64,000 bases of DNA, taken from positions 6,249,001-6,313,000 of the forward strand of contig JAZBRS010000059.1 in the NCBI GenBank assembly GCA_037176725.1, written 5' to 3'. Both the position numbers and the translations under genes were made by a program. The stretch comes from Posidonia oceanica. Its lineage: Eukaryota > Streptophyta > Magnoliopsida > Alismatales > Posidoniaceae. A model generated the notes under the pieces. It saw only the letters and a program-made list of their open reading frames with translations, had not been told where the DNA came from and did no database searches. Positions within the stretch are counted from its first letter, which is position 1. The number at the start of each line of letters is the position of its first letter. Below are positions 11,175 through 23,221 of this stretch, in pieces.

Positions 11175-14100
11175 TGTAGTAATCCCAGTGTTCGGATCGT
11201 CCATGCACGTTGCCAAAGCTCGCGTGCACCGATCGGAATCAGGCTCACTATTAGCGGCTATGTCCGAGAAGGAAAACCTAACTCGAAAACATTTAAAAGA
11301 GAGAAAAAAAAGGAAAGAAAAGAAGAAGATAAGACAAAATCGGAGTCGCCACCAAGTCTATTAGATCGGGAGACAAGGAAAACCGGGGAAATGCGTGAAT
11401 AATCACGCAAAACCAAGCAAAAGATGCAATGCAGGGCAATGCAAAAGAAATGAGATGCAAATGAATGCAAATGATACGACTCGTGCCTAGGATAAGGGCA
11501 GATATGGTCATTGCGGGCCAAGAGAGGGTAAGGACTCCTGTTACGCTCGGGGAAGGTGTTAGGCACCCCCGACACGCCCGAGAATCGGTCTTTCTAGGCT
11601 TACGCTCGCATACGCAGGGAAATGCAGACTTTGAATGCCTAAGTGCCAATGAATGCCTATCTAGATGCTCAAAGGTGTGCTCTAAGTGAGGGAGTGCAGT
11701 GCAGGAAAGTAAACGTGCAATCTAAGTGCTCAGCAACGCTGTCTGTGTTCCGAACGGGGCGAAACCTGGCTCGTGAGAACTCCGGACAGTAAGCATCACT
11801 GCCCTATATGCAAATGCGGGCGATAAAACAAAACAGCGGGGGAAAACAGGCAATGCGGGCGACATGCAAGGGGAAACAACGTAAAACACGCGAAACGGTG
11901 CGAGACACGAAGCAAGAACGCAAAACGGTACAAGAAACGAGGTTGACATGCAAAACGATGCAAGAAACAGAACAAGAACGCGAAACGGGGCAAGAAAACC
12001 AAAGGACACGCAAAACGGTGCAAGACAAAGAAGCGGCATGCAAGACGGAGTAAGTAAACAGAACTACGCGCAAAACGGAGCAAGAAAACCAAAGGGCACG
12101 CAAAACGGAGCGAGAAAACCAAAAGGCACGCAAAACGGAGCGAGAAAACCAAAGGGCACGCCAAACGGTGTGAGAAAACAGAACTGCATGCAAAACGGGG
12201 CGAGAAAACCAAAGGGCACGCAAAATGGTGCAAGACAAAGAAGCGGCTCGCAAAACGATACAAGACAAAGCGAAAAAGAGTGCGCAAAAACCATGCGATG
12301 CGAATGATATGCAAAACAATACTGCCGAAGTTCAGGGGGACTTACCTTGGGCATCCGAAGTCTGATCTGAAATCTGATTAGTCTATGCTGAAGGATACTC
12401 CGCCGGGGTCACTCTGGCAGCTTATTTGGGGAGATCCAACGGTCGGATTGGAAGATATCGCAACTTCATGGCAGAAGGGCCAGAACAGGGGAGAAGAACA
12501 GATCTAAGTGTTCAGGGGTCCTAGGGGTGTGCAGACAGGTCCTCCCAGGTGAATGGGAGCTAGTGGAGCTTAGTGTGTGCAAGAGGATGCTAAAATGCAA
12601 AGCTAAATGGATGCAGAATGCATGCAAAAGCAAGAAGAAATAAGGGGGAGAAAATCTGGAAAAAGGCAGAGATCCAAATGCATTTCTGGAAAAGAAGAGG
12701 GGGCTAAATGCAAATTTTCAAAAAGGATGGGACTTACAGGCGTGGGTTTTGAAAATAGGAGAGGGCAGAGGGTTATTTTGCAGAAGACTGAGCTCAGAAT
12801 GCTATTTTGAAAAGAGGACATGCATTGGAAGAAGTTTTGAAAACAAAAGGAGGTCGGAATGCAATTTTGGAAAAAACTAGGGTCTAGAGTGCAGATTTTC
12901 CAGAAAATGAGGTTCCAGGGAGTCTGGGAATGCAAGCAGAGGGTCTACATGCAATTTTGTAAGAATAGAAGCTAAGATGCAACTTTAGGGGCAAAACAGT
13001 CTTTTTACATGCTTTTAAAAGGATGCAATGACCTACGTGTCATTTTTAAAACATGCAAGGGCCAAACATGCAATTTTATATGCAAAACATGCTCTGAAAA
13101 CAGAAAGACAGGACTGATGTGCAATTTTTGGGAAAAATAGGGTTCAAAATGCAATGTAATAAGCAAAAATGCATGCAAAAGGCTACTGTCCACTTAAAAT
13201 GGACCTAAATGCAAAAATGCAAAAACAGAGGGGCAAATATGCAATGCATCAACCAAAAAATAAAAATCAGAACCTAAGTTTCTACAGTGCAGTGGACTAG
13301 ACAACAAAAATAGAAAATAACAAGGACCTGGAATGCAATTTAATAAGGCAAAGTTACAGCACTAACATTAAATAAACTACTGCAGGATCTACATGCAAAA
13401 ATCAAAAACAGAGGGACTAGAGTTAAACTTTCTACTGAAGGAATGCATAGTAAATGGACTGGAAAGCAAATAAGGAAAACCAGAAACACTTTATGCAATT
13501 TAATATGATTTCAGTTCAAAAATACAGCAGATTAATCAAACAAAGGACTGGAATGCAAAATAATGAAAACTAAGACCAGATATGCAATTTTAGGGTAAAA
13601 TAACTAAGGTAAAAGGAAATTTTGCTACAGTAATATCGCAGGCCGTCGGCCACTGTAGCAGTTGCTACCAGTGGCCGACAGAGGGGGTTAGCGGGCGCTG
13701 ACGGCGAGGTGGTCCGGCGGGCGAGGGTCGCCAGGTTCTGGTGGAGCACAGGAGACGTCCGGCAAGCGGCGACGCTGCCTGGAGCGGAGCTGAGGAGCCA
13801 CCGGAGGTCTGAGACTGATCGGAGGCCAGGAGGATGACCGGAGCGTCGTCGATGCGAATTGAAGGCTGGGCTGCATTCCTGAAGTCAGTGCGGAGCTCGG
13901 GCGACGGTGGGAAGCCGGTTCTGCTCACGGAGCGGCGGTTCTGATCGCCGGGCTCGCCGGAGAAGACGAGTCAACAACGGCGCGGACTCAGCGAGAAAAG
14001 GGGCAGAAACCTAATCTAAGGGGCTAGGAAGCATGCAGGAGAGAAAACTAAGCTAAGGGGAAGAGATGGCACCTGTTCTGCCGTCCAGAGTGCTCCCCCG

Positions 14101-16737
14101 ACGTCGGCTAGTTCCGCAGATACCAGTGAGGTTCGCCCGGTTGATGGAGGGGTTGTCGACGGCCCGCGAATGCTCGGATCTGCTCCGTGGAGTCCTCCGG
14201 AGCTTCCTGAACGTTTGGAGTGAAGGTTCGACGACCGGAGGGATAAACGACGATTTTGGGTGCACAGCAAGCTGCCTGAGGTCGGGAGAGCTGTATGTTG
14301 CTTTCTGGATCGAACGGCGGCTTCCGGTGGGTAGCTGGGACTTCGGTGATGGATTCTGGGCGGTTGGAAGGGTCTGCGGAGGCTGTGGGTGAAGCTTGCT
14401 GGCTGGATGATTTTCCGGTCAGAAGGGAAGGCAACTGTTTGTGGTGGAAGGTTCGGCCTGTGGTGGGGGAGAAGGCTGAAGGCTGGGTGGCTTAGGGAGG
14501 TGGTGTCTCAGTGAGTAACGGGGCAAAGTTTGGGGAGGAAAGATGGTCTGTGGTGCGGGCAGTTCCGAAAGGGATCGGAGTTGGGTTCTGCCGGTTTCCA
14601 GCGGGATTCAGGAGAAATGCTGGGTTCGTTCTTTGTGTGGAATGGAGGGGTGTGTTGCAGGAAGCTTGGGTGAGATTCGGGGGCCAATTCCGAATGACTT
14701 CGGAGGAGTTCTGGTCTCTGTTTGCAGTGAAGGGAAGAGGGCGAAGAAACTCGTTTTCTGTGAGTGGAGCTGGGGGAATTATCGGTTCTCTCCGGTTGGA
14801 GATCACACACACGCGAGAGGTCTTTCTCCGGGATGCTTCTGGTCTGTTTTTTTCCTTCCTCTCCCTCCCGTTATGGTTCTGATCTCTCCTCCTTTTTTCT
14901 GATTTTGCAGGACTGCGGCAATTGAATGCCGAGGAGGGGCGATGGCAGGAGCACGGACGAGGTTCGGCGCACACCGGTCCGGCTCGAGCAGGAGGCGTGC
15001 CAAAGCAGGTCTGGCAATGGCAGAAGACTGACTGTGGCAGGAGCGGTTGCGGCAGGTGGAAGAAGGAGTACTGTGCGGAGAGAAGGAGGAAGACGAGAAC
15101 TGTGGCCGTGGGCTGGGCCGCGGATTTGAAAAAAAAGAAAAAAAGAAGGGAAACAGGCTGATGGACCCAGCAGAGAAAAGAAAGAAAAAAGATAGGAGGA
15201 GGAAGAGAAATGGAGGAGAAGAAAGAGGAGAAATAAATTAGGAAAAAAAAAATAAAAATAAGTAAAATATTAGTGTGGTTGTGTTGTAGGTTAGGATTTT
15301 GATTAAATTTTTTAATGACTGTTTTTTTGGTTAATTAGTGTGGTTTAAAGGGGTTTTGGGCTTGATTAGGGTTTTAGGGTTTCTTTTGTTTTTTTAATTC
15401 ATTTTCCACTTGATTAAGTGTTGTTAAGTCTTTTAAATTGTTTTTTTAAAATTGTGTTCTCTTGTTAAGTATTTTAGGATGTTAATTAGGATTTTTAGGA
15501 TTTATTTTTATATTAATTAGAGTGGGTTTTGACTTTTAGTTTTAATCTTTTAAGGTTTTCTTTTCTTAAGTCTTTTGAATTATGTTTTGATTTTTTTATT
15601 TGTTAATTTTTCTTGAAATTTTTAGTTGGATTTCTCTGGCTTGATGGGGTGTTTTTTTTTTAAGTCTTTTAAACGTGTTTTTCTTTTCCTTTTTAATTAA
15701 GTCCTCATGTTGTTTTTCTTATGTTTATTAGGTTAAGTCTTTTTGCTTCTTTAATTACTTATCTTAGTGTTTATTTTTTAATTCTTCTTTTTAGGGTTTG
15801 TTTTTTAGTTCTTCTGATGGGGGTTTTTACTTTTGGTGGGTTTTGATTTTATTTTAGTTTTTTCCTCGATTTTTCAGTGTTTTCTTTTGGTTTGTTTTGC
15901 ATTTTTTAGTTTGCATGCTTGAGCTTGATTTAGTTAAGTTTAAGTTTTTAATTGCTTGTTTAATGTTTTTTAGTTGTTTTTCTTAGAACTCTGATTTGTC
16001 TCTTTTATGTTTTGGGGTTTTACAGATTTTTAGGGATTTTTAGGGGTTTTTGCAAAAGAGAGAAAAGGGAAAGAGGAGGAGGAAAGAAATGGGAAAAGGA
16101 GGGAAATAGAGGGAAAAGAGATAGGTTTGAAGGAAATGATTTTTAAAATTCAGGGAAAATGCTAAAAATAAAATAAAAATAGGAATAAGATAAAGAAGGG
16201 ATAGAAGTACAAAGGGGGCCCACAGCCAAGCCAGAAAAAGGGCAAGAAGGGGATGAAAAGAGAGACGATAATCAGGAGAGAGAGAGGAGAGAGAAAACGA
16301 TAATCCCAGAAACAGAAAACGATAATTTGGCTAAAAGGGGGTCTTAGAAGTCTCGGAAAGGGGTGAAACTTGGCGGGTGCAGCGTCTAGGATTTCTAGAG
16401 CTGGTTCTGAGGTTTAGGTTTGATTCCGAGGAGGTTTTGGAGGGGTTTTAAGGTGTAGAAAAAGGTGGTTTTGCCTAAGTTTCCTAGGATTTTTGGGAGG
16501 GGTTCCGGTTTGAATTTTTGCAGGCTTTTTGGTGGGTTTACTAAGTCATCAGGGGTGAGTTTTCCTATGGATTTTGGTTAGTTTTCAGGTTCGAGAAAGG
16601 GGGGTAATCTTAGGTCGAGTTTGGTCTTGTTTTGAGGGGAAAGAGGAAGAGAAAGGTGTGGGTTTGGGTCTAGATTCGGGTTCAGCAGCCACCAGAAGGT
16701 TCCAATCGATCCAGCCTGTCAAAATGGGGTGTCAACA
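11175..16737 (-). repeat. 5' LTR, 5,563 bp
   Basis: It is bounded on the minus strand by TGTTGACACCCC at 16737 and by a terminal CA at 11176-11175, next to the PBS. This is very long for an LTR but within the Ogre range. Its interior is heterogeneous. There is a ~30-bp tandem array (11820-12290), a zone rich in ATGCAAAA/ATGCAATTTT words (12590-13600), a GC-rich block (13630-15130) and a T-rich stretch (15240-16050). Open frames in the GC-rich block have no recognisable domains and are treated as chance. I could not place a TATA box or the R boundary. The LTR sits in an exon of another gene at 16738. Confidence 0.8.
11820..12290. repeat. ~30-bp degenerate tandem array inside the LTR
   Basis: Roughly fifteen units are built on the plus-strand words GCAAAACGGAGC and AAGAAAACCAAAGGGCAC. 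The central units (about 12070-12240) are nearly identical, while the edges are degenerate. The array is read through in several frames as repeated peptides, a by-product of its periodicity. It is inside the 5' LTR and has no visible coding role. Confidence 0.8.
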
Positions 16738-19430
16738 CCACTGACCCTCCAAAATTTCGGATTGTAAAATATTTGCGGAGTCTCAAACCGTCCATCTTCA
16801 TCCCGGCACTATCCTCCAAGTTACTAGTAACCTACAAATGAAACAAAGTAGAAAAAACTTGAAATAAGCACTATCTTGAAAAATTTTAGAAACAATATCA
16901 AAGTTGTCATATTGTTATTAAAATATAAGTATGAGAAATACAAACACTAGCATTTTATCCTTTTTGTGCTAATTACAGGACAGTGTCTGATCCAAAAATG
17001 GCATGCATGACTCATGTACTCATGTGAAATGGTTCAAAGATTTAGTATGAATATCAACATAAAATTCAAAGTGCTTATTAATGTTATTTCTCAAAGAGGG
17101 AATTCATGCATGAAACTATGTGCTTAGAAAATTGCTCTTGTTACTGAAAATATATAAAAAACAAATCGAAACATATAAACATTTTATAGACATGATTATA
17201 GAGGCATATCTACAAATACATTGTCTCAGACCCATCTCAGAATGATTTGGATTGTACTAGACCAACAACTACATTTTCTTTCAAGGATAAAACTTCAAGA
17301 AGTGAGGCAACCCCCGGAAGGACCATTGGAAAGCACATATGGAATCCTTAAATTCCTTCACCTGAACATAGCTGGAGGTGAAATTTTATAATGTCTCCAT
17401 GAGCTAGAAGCCTGGCATCCATACCAAAATAATTAAGCAACATCTATGAGCCGAGCGGAAGAGAAACAGGATCAAGAACACAATCACAAACATGTATGAT
17501 AATGAACACCTAAAAACTGCAAATAATAGACAAAATACAAGGAAACATTGATCACAAAAGAGAATTAAAAAAACAACATCTTACTGGAATTACTTGCAAG
17601 AGTGAAAAATATGGATCATTTTGATCCCAGTATTAAATTTTGTAACAACACGACATAAGACATTACTAAGAGATACTTATCTGGCTTCAGTAGCATGAAA
17701 TGAAACTTCGACATTCTATGTGACAACAGGATGATGACATAAACACCCACATTGTAAACACATATACTAGGTTAAGTCATATAACTTCCTAAGTGATTAC
17801 CACCTTTGGTGTTGTTGAATCTACAGATCCAGCTGGCTGATCCGCATCGCACTGCAATGTGTTCACTACAGACTTTGAAGACAAACCAATCCATGCATCG
17901 ACATTTTCGGAATCATCAATTCTGCATGCACCTCTTAGGTCACCTGTGCTACTGTTATCTGGAGTGCCCCAAAAATTGCTAACGCTATTCTCATCAATGC
18001 TCATCAGAGCCATTCCCTGCTTGTGTTTTGAATCATCAACAGAAGGGAACTCCAGAGCAAACGACCAGATTCTAGACAGTTCTGCAGACAAAGGACAGCT
18101 ATGAACGAATGATTTGAAGTAAAAAAAAAATATGATTAAGGGTGTACCTTACGAACGAATGAAGGCTTATATTCCAGTTTAGCAGTACCCTTAGATCCTG
18201 ATTTTATATATCAAGCAAAGGAAGAAGACATAAAAAATAACATACCTTGTGATAGATAATAGATTAGAGGTTAATTTACCATTTTCTGCAGCACGAATTG
18301 CAGCCTCCTGGAAATCAGAATAACAAAGTGACAATCAAATGTTAGAGATAAAGTCAAAACTTGAGCAAGGAACGGGTGCTGGAGGACCATCAATTACCCT
18401 ATTAAAAAAATATTTTATGGCATTTAGGGTTGTATAGGTCTATTGATTTCAATGGGATTTTTTTGGCCTGAGTATCTGGATAGGATATAAACTTAAAGAG
18501 GTTTTAATTTCTTATGTTTAAAGTTATTAGTCAGTTGACTACTTCTGGTTCTCCACCTTTGGAGTTGTCTCTAGAGTTACAAGCAATCACAATTTATATG
18601 ACAACAAAACCATGAATCAAACCAGTACAAATTGGTTCAGACTAAGGTTTGCGGTTTAGGGTGGACAAATAATCACAAAAGTACAAATGGTTTGGTTCCA
18701 GTTCAATCATACAAGTAGTTGATACTACAAGTAAATGGTTTGGTTTAGATCAATGATACTGCTCTTGCTATTTTCCTTTCCCTCTTTTTATGTGTTCGAA
18801 TCAAATACAAATAAGGCCCTAATTATTAAAAAGCACCTGAAAATGGGTATGAGAAAACCTTCGGATGTTTTGAACATGTTCTTGAGAAAACCTTCTTCCA
18901 GTTAGGTCTTGCAAAATGTGTCCGGACCTATAAAACAGTAAGAATGTGAAGGCAAAGAAAGCTTCAGTATGAACTGAACTTAAATCTTGACAGGTGAATA
19001 GCAAATTCTTCATGTATTGTTTGTTGCATTTCTTCAGTGATATAGACCTCTACACGATGCATGTCTTCAGAATAGGCTATAAGAGAGATGCAGTTAAGAT
19101 AGAGATCATGTGTACTTTATGTACTATAAGAGACCTCCTAACCATTGGCTTCCCATCAAATCCCTGGCAAAGAAGAGTATAGAGTAAAGTGATAGATTGC
19201 AGAGTCTTTTCCTAGTCTGTGAATAAATAAAGATAAGACTTAGGTATAAAACATGATTCACAAAACAGGGAAAAATGAAAGAATATCCATCTTCATAGAT
19301 TACTAATGGAAAAATAAATTTGATGTAAATGTAAAAACTTTTACTCCATGTCATCTGCAAGTGTACATCCACCAATACCATCTGAACCAGATGAGCCAAA
19401 AACAATGACTCCAAACATTGGCTTTGGTTT
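16738..19430 (-). pseudogene. exons of an unrecognised multi-exon gene, cut by retrotransposon insertion
   Basis: Minus-strand blocks with splice sites and compatible phases can be joined: 18927-18837 (HILQDLTGRRFSQEHVQ), 18307-18280 (EAAIRAAEN), 18081-17801 (ELSRIWSFALEFPSVDD, then NVDAWIGLSSKSVV) and 16831-16738 (AGMKMDGLRLRKYFTIRN). Earlier coding-like blocks lie near 19415-19345 (FGVIVFGSSGSDGIGGCTL) and 19166-19140. The last exon runs straight into the LTR end at 16737, so the frame is broken there. I do not recognise the family and assign no function. It lies beside a CACTA terminus, so it may be a captured gene fragment rather than a resident gene. Intron sizes are 0.4-1.1 kb. Confidence 0.5.
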
Positions 19431-20202
19431 TTCTCTTTAATTTCCTCGCGATTTCATCTGGCAAAAAATTTTGTAGAAGACAAACAATAGCAGAAGCAAA
19501 ATCAATGAAAGAAACACAGAACTATGCACAATTAATGAGTGATGATGAAAGTCAAAGAGACCAGCAATCAAAGACCAGCTCTTACCCCCAACAATTATCA
19601 CTATACAACAAGAACAGCAGACAACACCATCAATCACTACGAATGGGCAGCCGTCAAGAACCCAAGCGAGTTCAACCCGGCAGGCCGTCTCATTTCCTGT
19701 GACACCGCCCATTTCCGGCAAATGTTCCCCAGCACCACCGCCTTCCGCCGGGCCCTCAAAGAACCCGACCCCGTCATCCCCCAAATCACCCACTCAATGC
19801 CCGGTGTGTTAGACAGTTCCTCCACCGGCCCGTCCCCACCAAGACGGCAGACGTAGACAAGTGCCGCGGCGGTGCCCTCTCTCGCCAAATCCGTCTGGTA
19901 AATCCCATGCTTCTCTTCGTCACCTCCTCCTTCATCGGTCTCCGCTTTTCCGTGGCTTCTCCTCAAGTTTGGTGGTCAGTGAGACGAGGAGATTGTACCG
20001 GTAAGTGGTGGTGGTGGGGACGGTGTAGAGGTAGGGAGGAAGAGGATGGGGGGTTTCTCACCAGGAAGAAGAGGGGGAGAGAGTTTGGAGGGGCGAGTGA
20101 GCTCATCGACGCCTCCAGTGGAGAGGAGAAGGAGGAGAGGATGGGAGACTGAGAGAGTGAAGAGGAGCGGCGAAAGTGTGAAATGATAAATGACCCGTAC
20201 GA

Positions 20203-20389
20203 AAAGGAAGGTTTAGGTCAAATTAACGAGGAAATAGCGAGGACAAGTCCTCGTTAAGTGCTCGTTAAATTCTAACGAGGAAAAGTCCTCACTAAGTCTT
20301 TGCAAATATCCTCGTAAAAACTTAGCGAGGACATTTCCTTGCTAAGTCCTCGCAATTTGTCCTCGCAATTCTGAATTTTTCTAGTAGTG
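20203..20389. repeat. CACTA subterminal repeats and terminal inverted repeat
   Basis: About ten copies of a short motif, GCGAGGAC or its complement GTCCTCGC with variants, occur in both orientations within 170 bp. They are followed by the terminus CTAGTAGTG at 20381-20389. In CACTA elements such subterminal repeats bind the element's own transposition protein. The flank after 20389 begins AAT, which would be one side of the expected 3-bp target duplication. Confidence 0.7.
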
Positions 20390-20479
20390 AATGTACCCTA
20401 GGCCAAACTAGAGCCATACATTCACATGTATTCCCTTGGTTTTAAAAAAAAAATTAAGTAAAAAACATCAAGCATACTT

Positions 20480-20765
20480 GCATGAATGATCATACTAGGG
20501 GCATGCATATTTTCTCCTCTGAGTCCACCCATCAGTCTGCGAAGGGCAGTTCCGGTCTATTGTTCCATAGCTTTGGCGTGGGACAAGTTGGTCGATCTGT
20601 CCCCCTTGTCCGGGGTCGTGTCGGTGTTAGTAGAGGGTACAGCCCATGCTTTGGCAGGGTCAAGGCTCCTAACGTACCACCTGTTTCCAGCCCTAACTTT
20701 GACGGGGATTAGAAACGGACACCTATTTTCTACCCTGAGCAAATAACCCATACCCATGAGAGAGT
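20480..20765 (+). other. conserved leader block shared with the minus-strand element
   Basis: The segment aligns base by base over long stretches with the reverse complement of 10197-10460, including GAGTCCACC, GTCTGTCCCCC-like runs and CGGGGTCGTGTCGGTGTTAG. Two reading frames carry peptides found in a single frame of the other copy, so small indels have broken any coding frame. Its retention in an element that lost nearly all coding sequence suggests a role in cis. Confidence 0.65.
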
Positions 20766-21707
20766 CCAAGTAGACAGCCTACTCGGGACATGCTTGGTGA
20801 GAGAGCGCAAACTAGGACATTCATCTGCATATGTGTCATTCATGCCACATCTAATGTTTTCACAACCATCTAACCACCTTTGTTTATCACAACAGGTATC
20901 GAGTCGCGCCCAATTAAGCGTCTTCGAGTCGCATTTGCTCCATATCCTTGCTTACAGTTTCTGACTGTCCCAATCACTTCTTGTTGCCTAGATTTTCTCC
21001 ATTACCATGGAGAATCCATCCTTTGACTCTCTACCTTCGGCAGATTCCAGGGTTGTTGGTCAGTCTCCCCCATCTAGTCTACCGGCATCCGTCCCTCTCT
21101 CCAAGCGCCTCCTCCTGGATTGCTCCCTAGCCCAGTGGCATTTGTCACTCCTCTACTTGTGGTACCTCATGCCGAGACACAGGATCAGCCCTTACTTTCA
21201 TTTGACACTGGTGGACCGAGCTACAAGGACACTGGTGGACCGAGCTATCAGGTGTCTCCCCTATCTGTAGGCTAGCCTCCTTGTCCTTTAGATCTATCTT
21301 TTGCACCTGTGTCTCTGGTCCCCCTACCTGAACAGTCTGCTCCCCTACCTCAAGGATCGTCTCTGAAGTCTCATGACGAGACATCACCTCCCCCACTTGT
21401 GATATCGTTACATCCCTTGTCAGCCGTGTCCTCCTTTGGCACCCCTTCCGCTTCACATTTGTAACTGACTCTGGGTTCTCGTTCTGAGGCACCTGCCTTT
21501 TCCCCCTCGGGCATCCCTATCGCGCCACCTTTGACAACCCAATCTGATTTAGTTTCGCCCTTATTAGAGTTTTCTGCGTCCCCTAGATCAGTTGCCCTAG
21601 CCACTTTATTCCAGCAGGTTGAGTCATTCTCCCAGCTAACTCAAGAAATGCAGGCCCTAGCTCAAGCCATGTAGAGCCAGTTTTCTGTTCTTGCAGCCCC
21701 ATCTCCT

Positions 21708-22121
21708 GTGTTTTCTACACCTACGCTTTCTACACCGGCTCCAGTCGTGCCCCCTAGCTGTCCTGCGCCACCTATGCTTCCTACTCCTCAAAAGCTGCAG
21801 CAGAGGGTGAAGCGCGCTCGGCGTCAGCCTTCCAACTTTACCCCCTTGGGCGAATCGCTCAACTCTTTCTTCCACAAAGTCGCCCATCTTTTAACACTTC
21901 CTGAGACCCAACCACCACCGGACCCTCTTCCACTGTGGTTTAGGCCGAACCTGTTCTGCAAGTTCCATCGGAACATCGGGCATTCGACGGAAAAATGTTT
22001 CACCTTGCAGAATGCAGTTCAGGATCTCATTGACATCGGAACAATCAAGATCCTTATTCCTACATCGTCTCCCCATCTTGCTTCCACCTTGCCGTGTGGC
22101 CTTGTGGATGTCCTGGGCTAG
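21708..22121 (+). pseudogene. gag-derived zinc-knuckle segment, first copy
   Basis: The encoded segment FNPLGESLNSFF-like sequence, then LPETQPPPDPLPLWFRPNLF and CKFHRNIGHSTEKC, matches the region around the zinc knuckle of the minus-strand element (7990-7780). The knuckle retains the full CX2HX4HX4C set. It is followed by FTLQNAVQDLIDIGTI and stops at 22121. There is no protease downstream. In a complete element this domain binds RNA for packaging; here it stands alone as a ~138-codon open frame. A gag capsid domain was not recognised upstream (20948-21700), although that stretch is proline-rich like gag N-termini. Confidence 0.7.
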
Positions 22122-22310
22122 AAACCGCAACAGAGGCCTCGGGTCATGCTCTGTGCTGAGCCTGCACCTTCTGTCTCTCCTCTCGTGCCCTCTCTTGACA
22201 CCTCTCTCGACGAGCTTGTGCGTTGCGTCGCACCAGCTCAGCAGGGACCGTAGCCAAAAGAAAGACAAGCTCGCCGCACCGAGAGCGACTACACTCCGCT
22301 AGTTGCACCA

Positions 22311-22826
22311 TTGAGTGTCGTTTTCCCTAAGGTCGCATCATATCTGAGGCACCCGAAAACCCGTCCACCACCAGACCCACTGCCACAGTGGTATGATGCG
22401 GGCTTGTACTATGATTATCATCGAGCCATGGGACACTCGACTCATGGTTGCCACACCCTCCGAGATGTCATTCAAAATCTGATTGGCGAAGAGGGTGTAT
22501 GCTTGCAGGGGGCAATCTTGGTACCTCCATCAGTACCAACGCACCCTGACCTACCTTATCACCCCTCATCTGGGTGTGTAGCCTCTGAGGATACTGTGAC
22601 CTCAGGAGTCAACCTCCCTACTCCTGCTCTTCCAGACTCCACCTCTTCCTCGGTGGATCCTCGTGATCTCATCGGTCCGGTTCCAGCACCCTTTGCCGAC
22701 CCATGTCTTCAGTCCCCCGTCTCCTTGGTTCAGTCAGAACAACTTAGCAAGGATGAGAGAGCACGCGGTCAGAGATGCCAGGGCAACACTAGTAGCTCCG
22801 GAGCGAACTCAGCACCTCCATCCTGA
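22311..22826 (+). pseudogene. gag-derived zinc-knuckle segment, second copy
   Basis: A second version of the same domain lies ~450 bp after the first: FPKVASYLRHPKTRPPPDPL, then YDYHRAMGHSTHGC and HTLRDVIQNLI. The first cysteine of the knuckle is replaced by tyrosine, so zinc binding would be impaired. Further on, DPRDLIGPVPAPFADP resembles the segment after the knuckle in the minus-strand element (DPSELIHDISTPFPVS). The frame ends at 22826, just before a T-rich stretch. Both copies are closer to each other and to the minus-strand element than chance would allow, so an internal duplication in this derivative is likely. Confidence 0.65.
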
Positions 22827-23221
22827 GGTAGCTGACAGGTAAGTCCCTTTTACCTTCTTTTTTTTCTTTTTCTTTCTTGCCTTATCTTTCATTTTTTTTC
22901 GATTTTTTTGTTTATTTTCGCATTTCTCGCATTATAAAAAAGAACCATAAAAAGTATAAAATCCTTAAAAACCTGAAAACATGCCTTTCATTTCCTGCAT
23001 CCTAGAAAAATACAAAACAAAAAAAAAAATATATATATATATACAAAAACAAGAAATCATGTTTTTCCCTTTCTGCTGGTTTTCATTTTTATTAAAAAAA
23101 AACCATAAAAATCACAAAACCAACAAAACCCAAAAATATGTTTGTCCCTTTCCTAAAAGCAAGAAACCATAAAAATACAAAACCCAATTAGCACAACCCT
23201 TTTGTTATCAAACAGATCTCT

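Larger units (their letters stand above)
1..16737 (-). mobile_element. Tat/Ogre-like Ty3-gypsy LTR retrotransposon, 3' LTR outside window
   Basis: On the minus strand, from right to left, the order is: a 5,563-bp 5' LTR (11175-16737), a primer-binding site, a ~1.3-kb leader, gag, zinc knuckle, aspartic protease, a long low-complexity linker, reverse transcriptase, two RNase H domains, and integrase ending at 1151. The outer LTR end begins TGTTGACACCCC on the minus strand. The double RNase H, the DNG-type protease, the CX2HX4HX4C knuckle, the very long LTR and the tRNA-Arg-type PBS together are characteristic of the Tat/Ogre lineage. A polypurine tract and 3' LTR are not in the window, so the full element exceeds 16.7 kb. 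Lesions make it non-autonomous now: a gag frameshift near 8430, TGA at 8051-8053, and TAG at 2033-2035 and 1625-1627. The TAG at 5939-5941 may be natural. Confidence 0.9.
16738..20389. mobile_element. end segment of a CACTA-type DNA transposon, left part displaced
   Basis: The right terminus is TTTTTCTAGTAGTG ending at 20389, the reverse complement of the CACTACTAGAAAAA terminus typical of plant CACTA elements. It is preceded by a dense field of subterminal motifs (20203-20370). No matching left terminus occurs between 16738 and 20389, so the rest must lie left of the window, on the far side of the retrotransposon inserted at 16737. No transposase was recognised. The interior instead holds exon-like minus-strand blocks of a host-type gene, so this may be a gene-capturing (Pack-CACTA) element. 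The alternative is that the terminus belongs to a short element next to a real gene. Confidence 0.6.

Noticed and set aside
11338..11354. A second PBS-like TGGCGACTCC on the minus strand
   Set aside because: It matches only the first ten bases, whereas 11155-11173 matches the full PBS and follows a CA-ended LTR.
11722..12354. Long overlapping open frames on both strands with repetitive hydrophobic peptides
   Set aside because: All arise from the 30-bp array in the LTR; frames are open on several registers at once.
14016..15129. Several 60-160 codon frames in the GC-rich block
   Set aside because: They overlap on both strands with no recognisable domain. The block lies inside the LTR; GC-rich sequence lacks stops by chance.
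19539..19856. Plus-strand open frame of 105 codons beside the CACTA end
   Set aside because: The open frames on both strands overlap. I could not find splice context or a family match to favour either, so it was not called.
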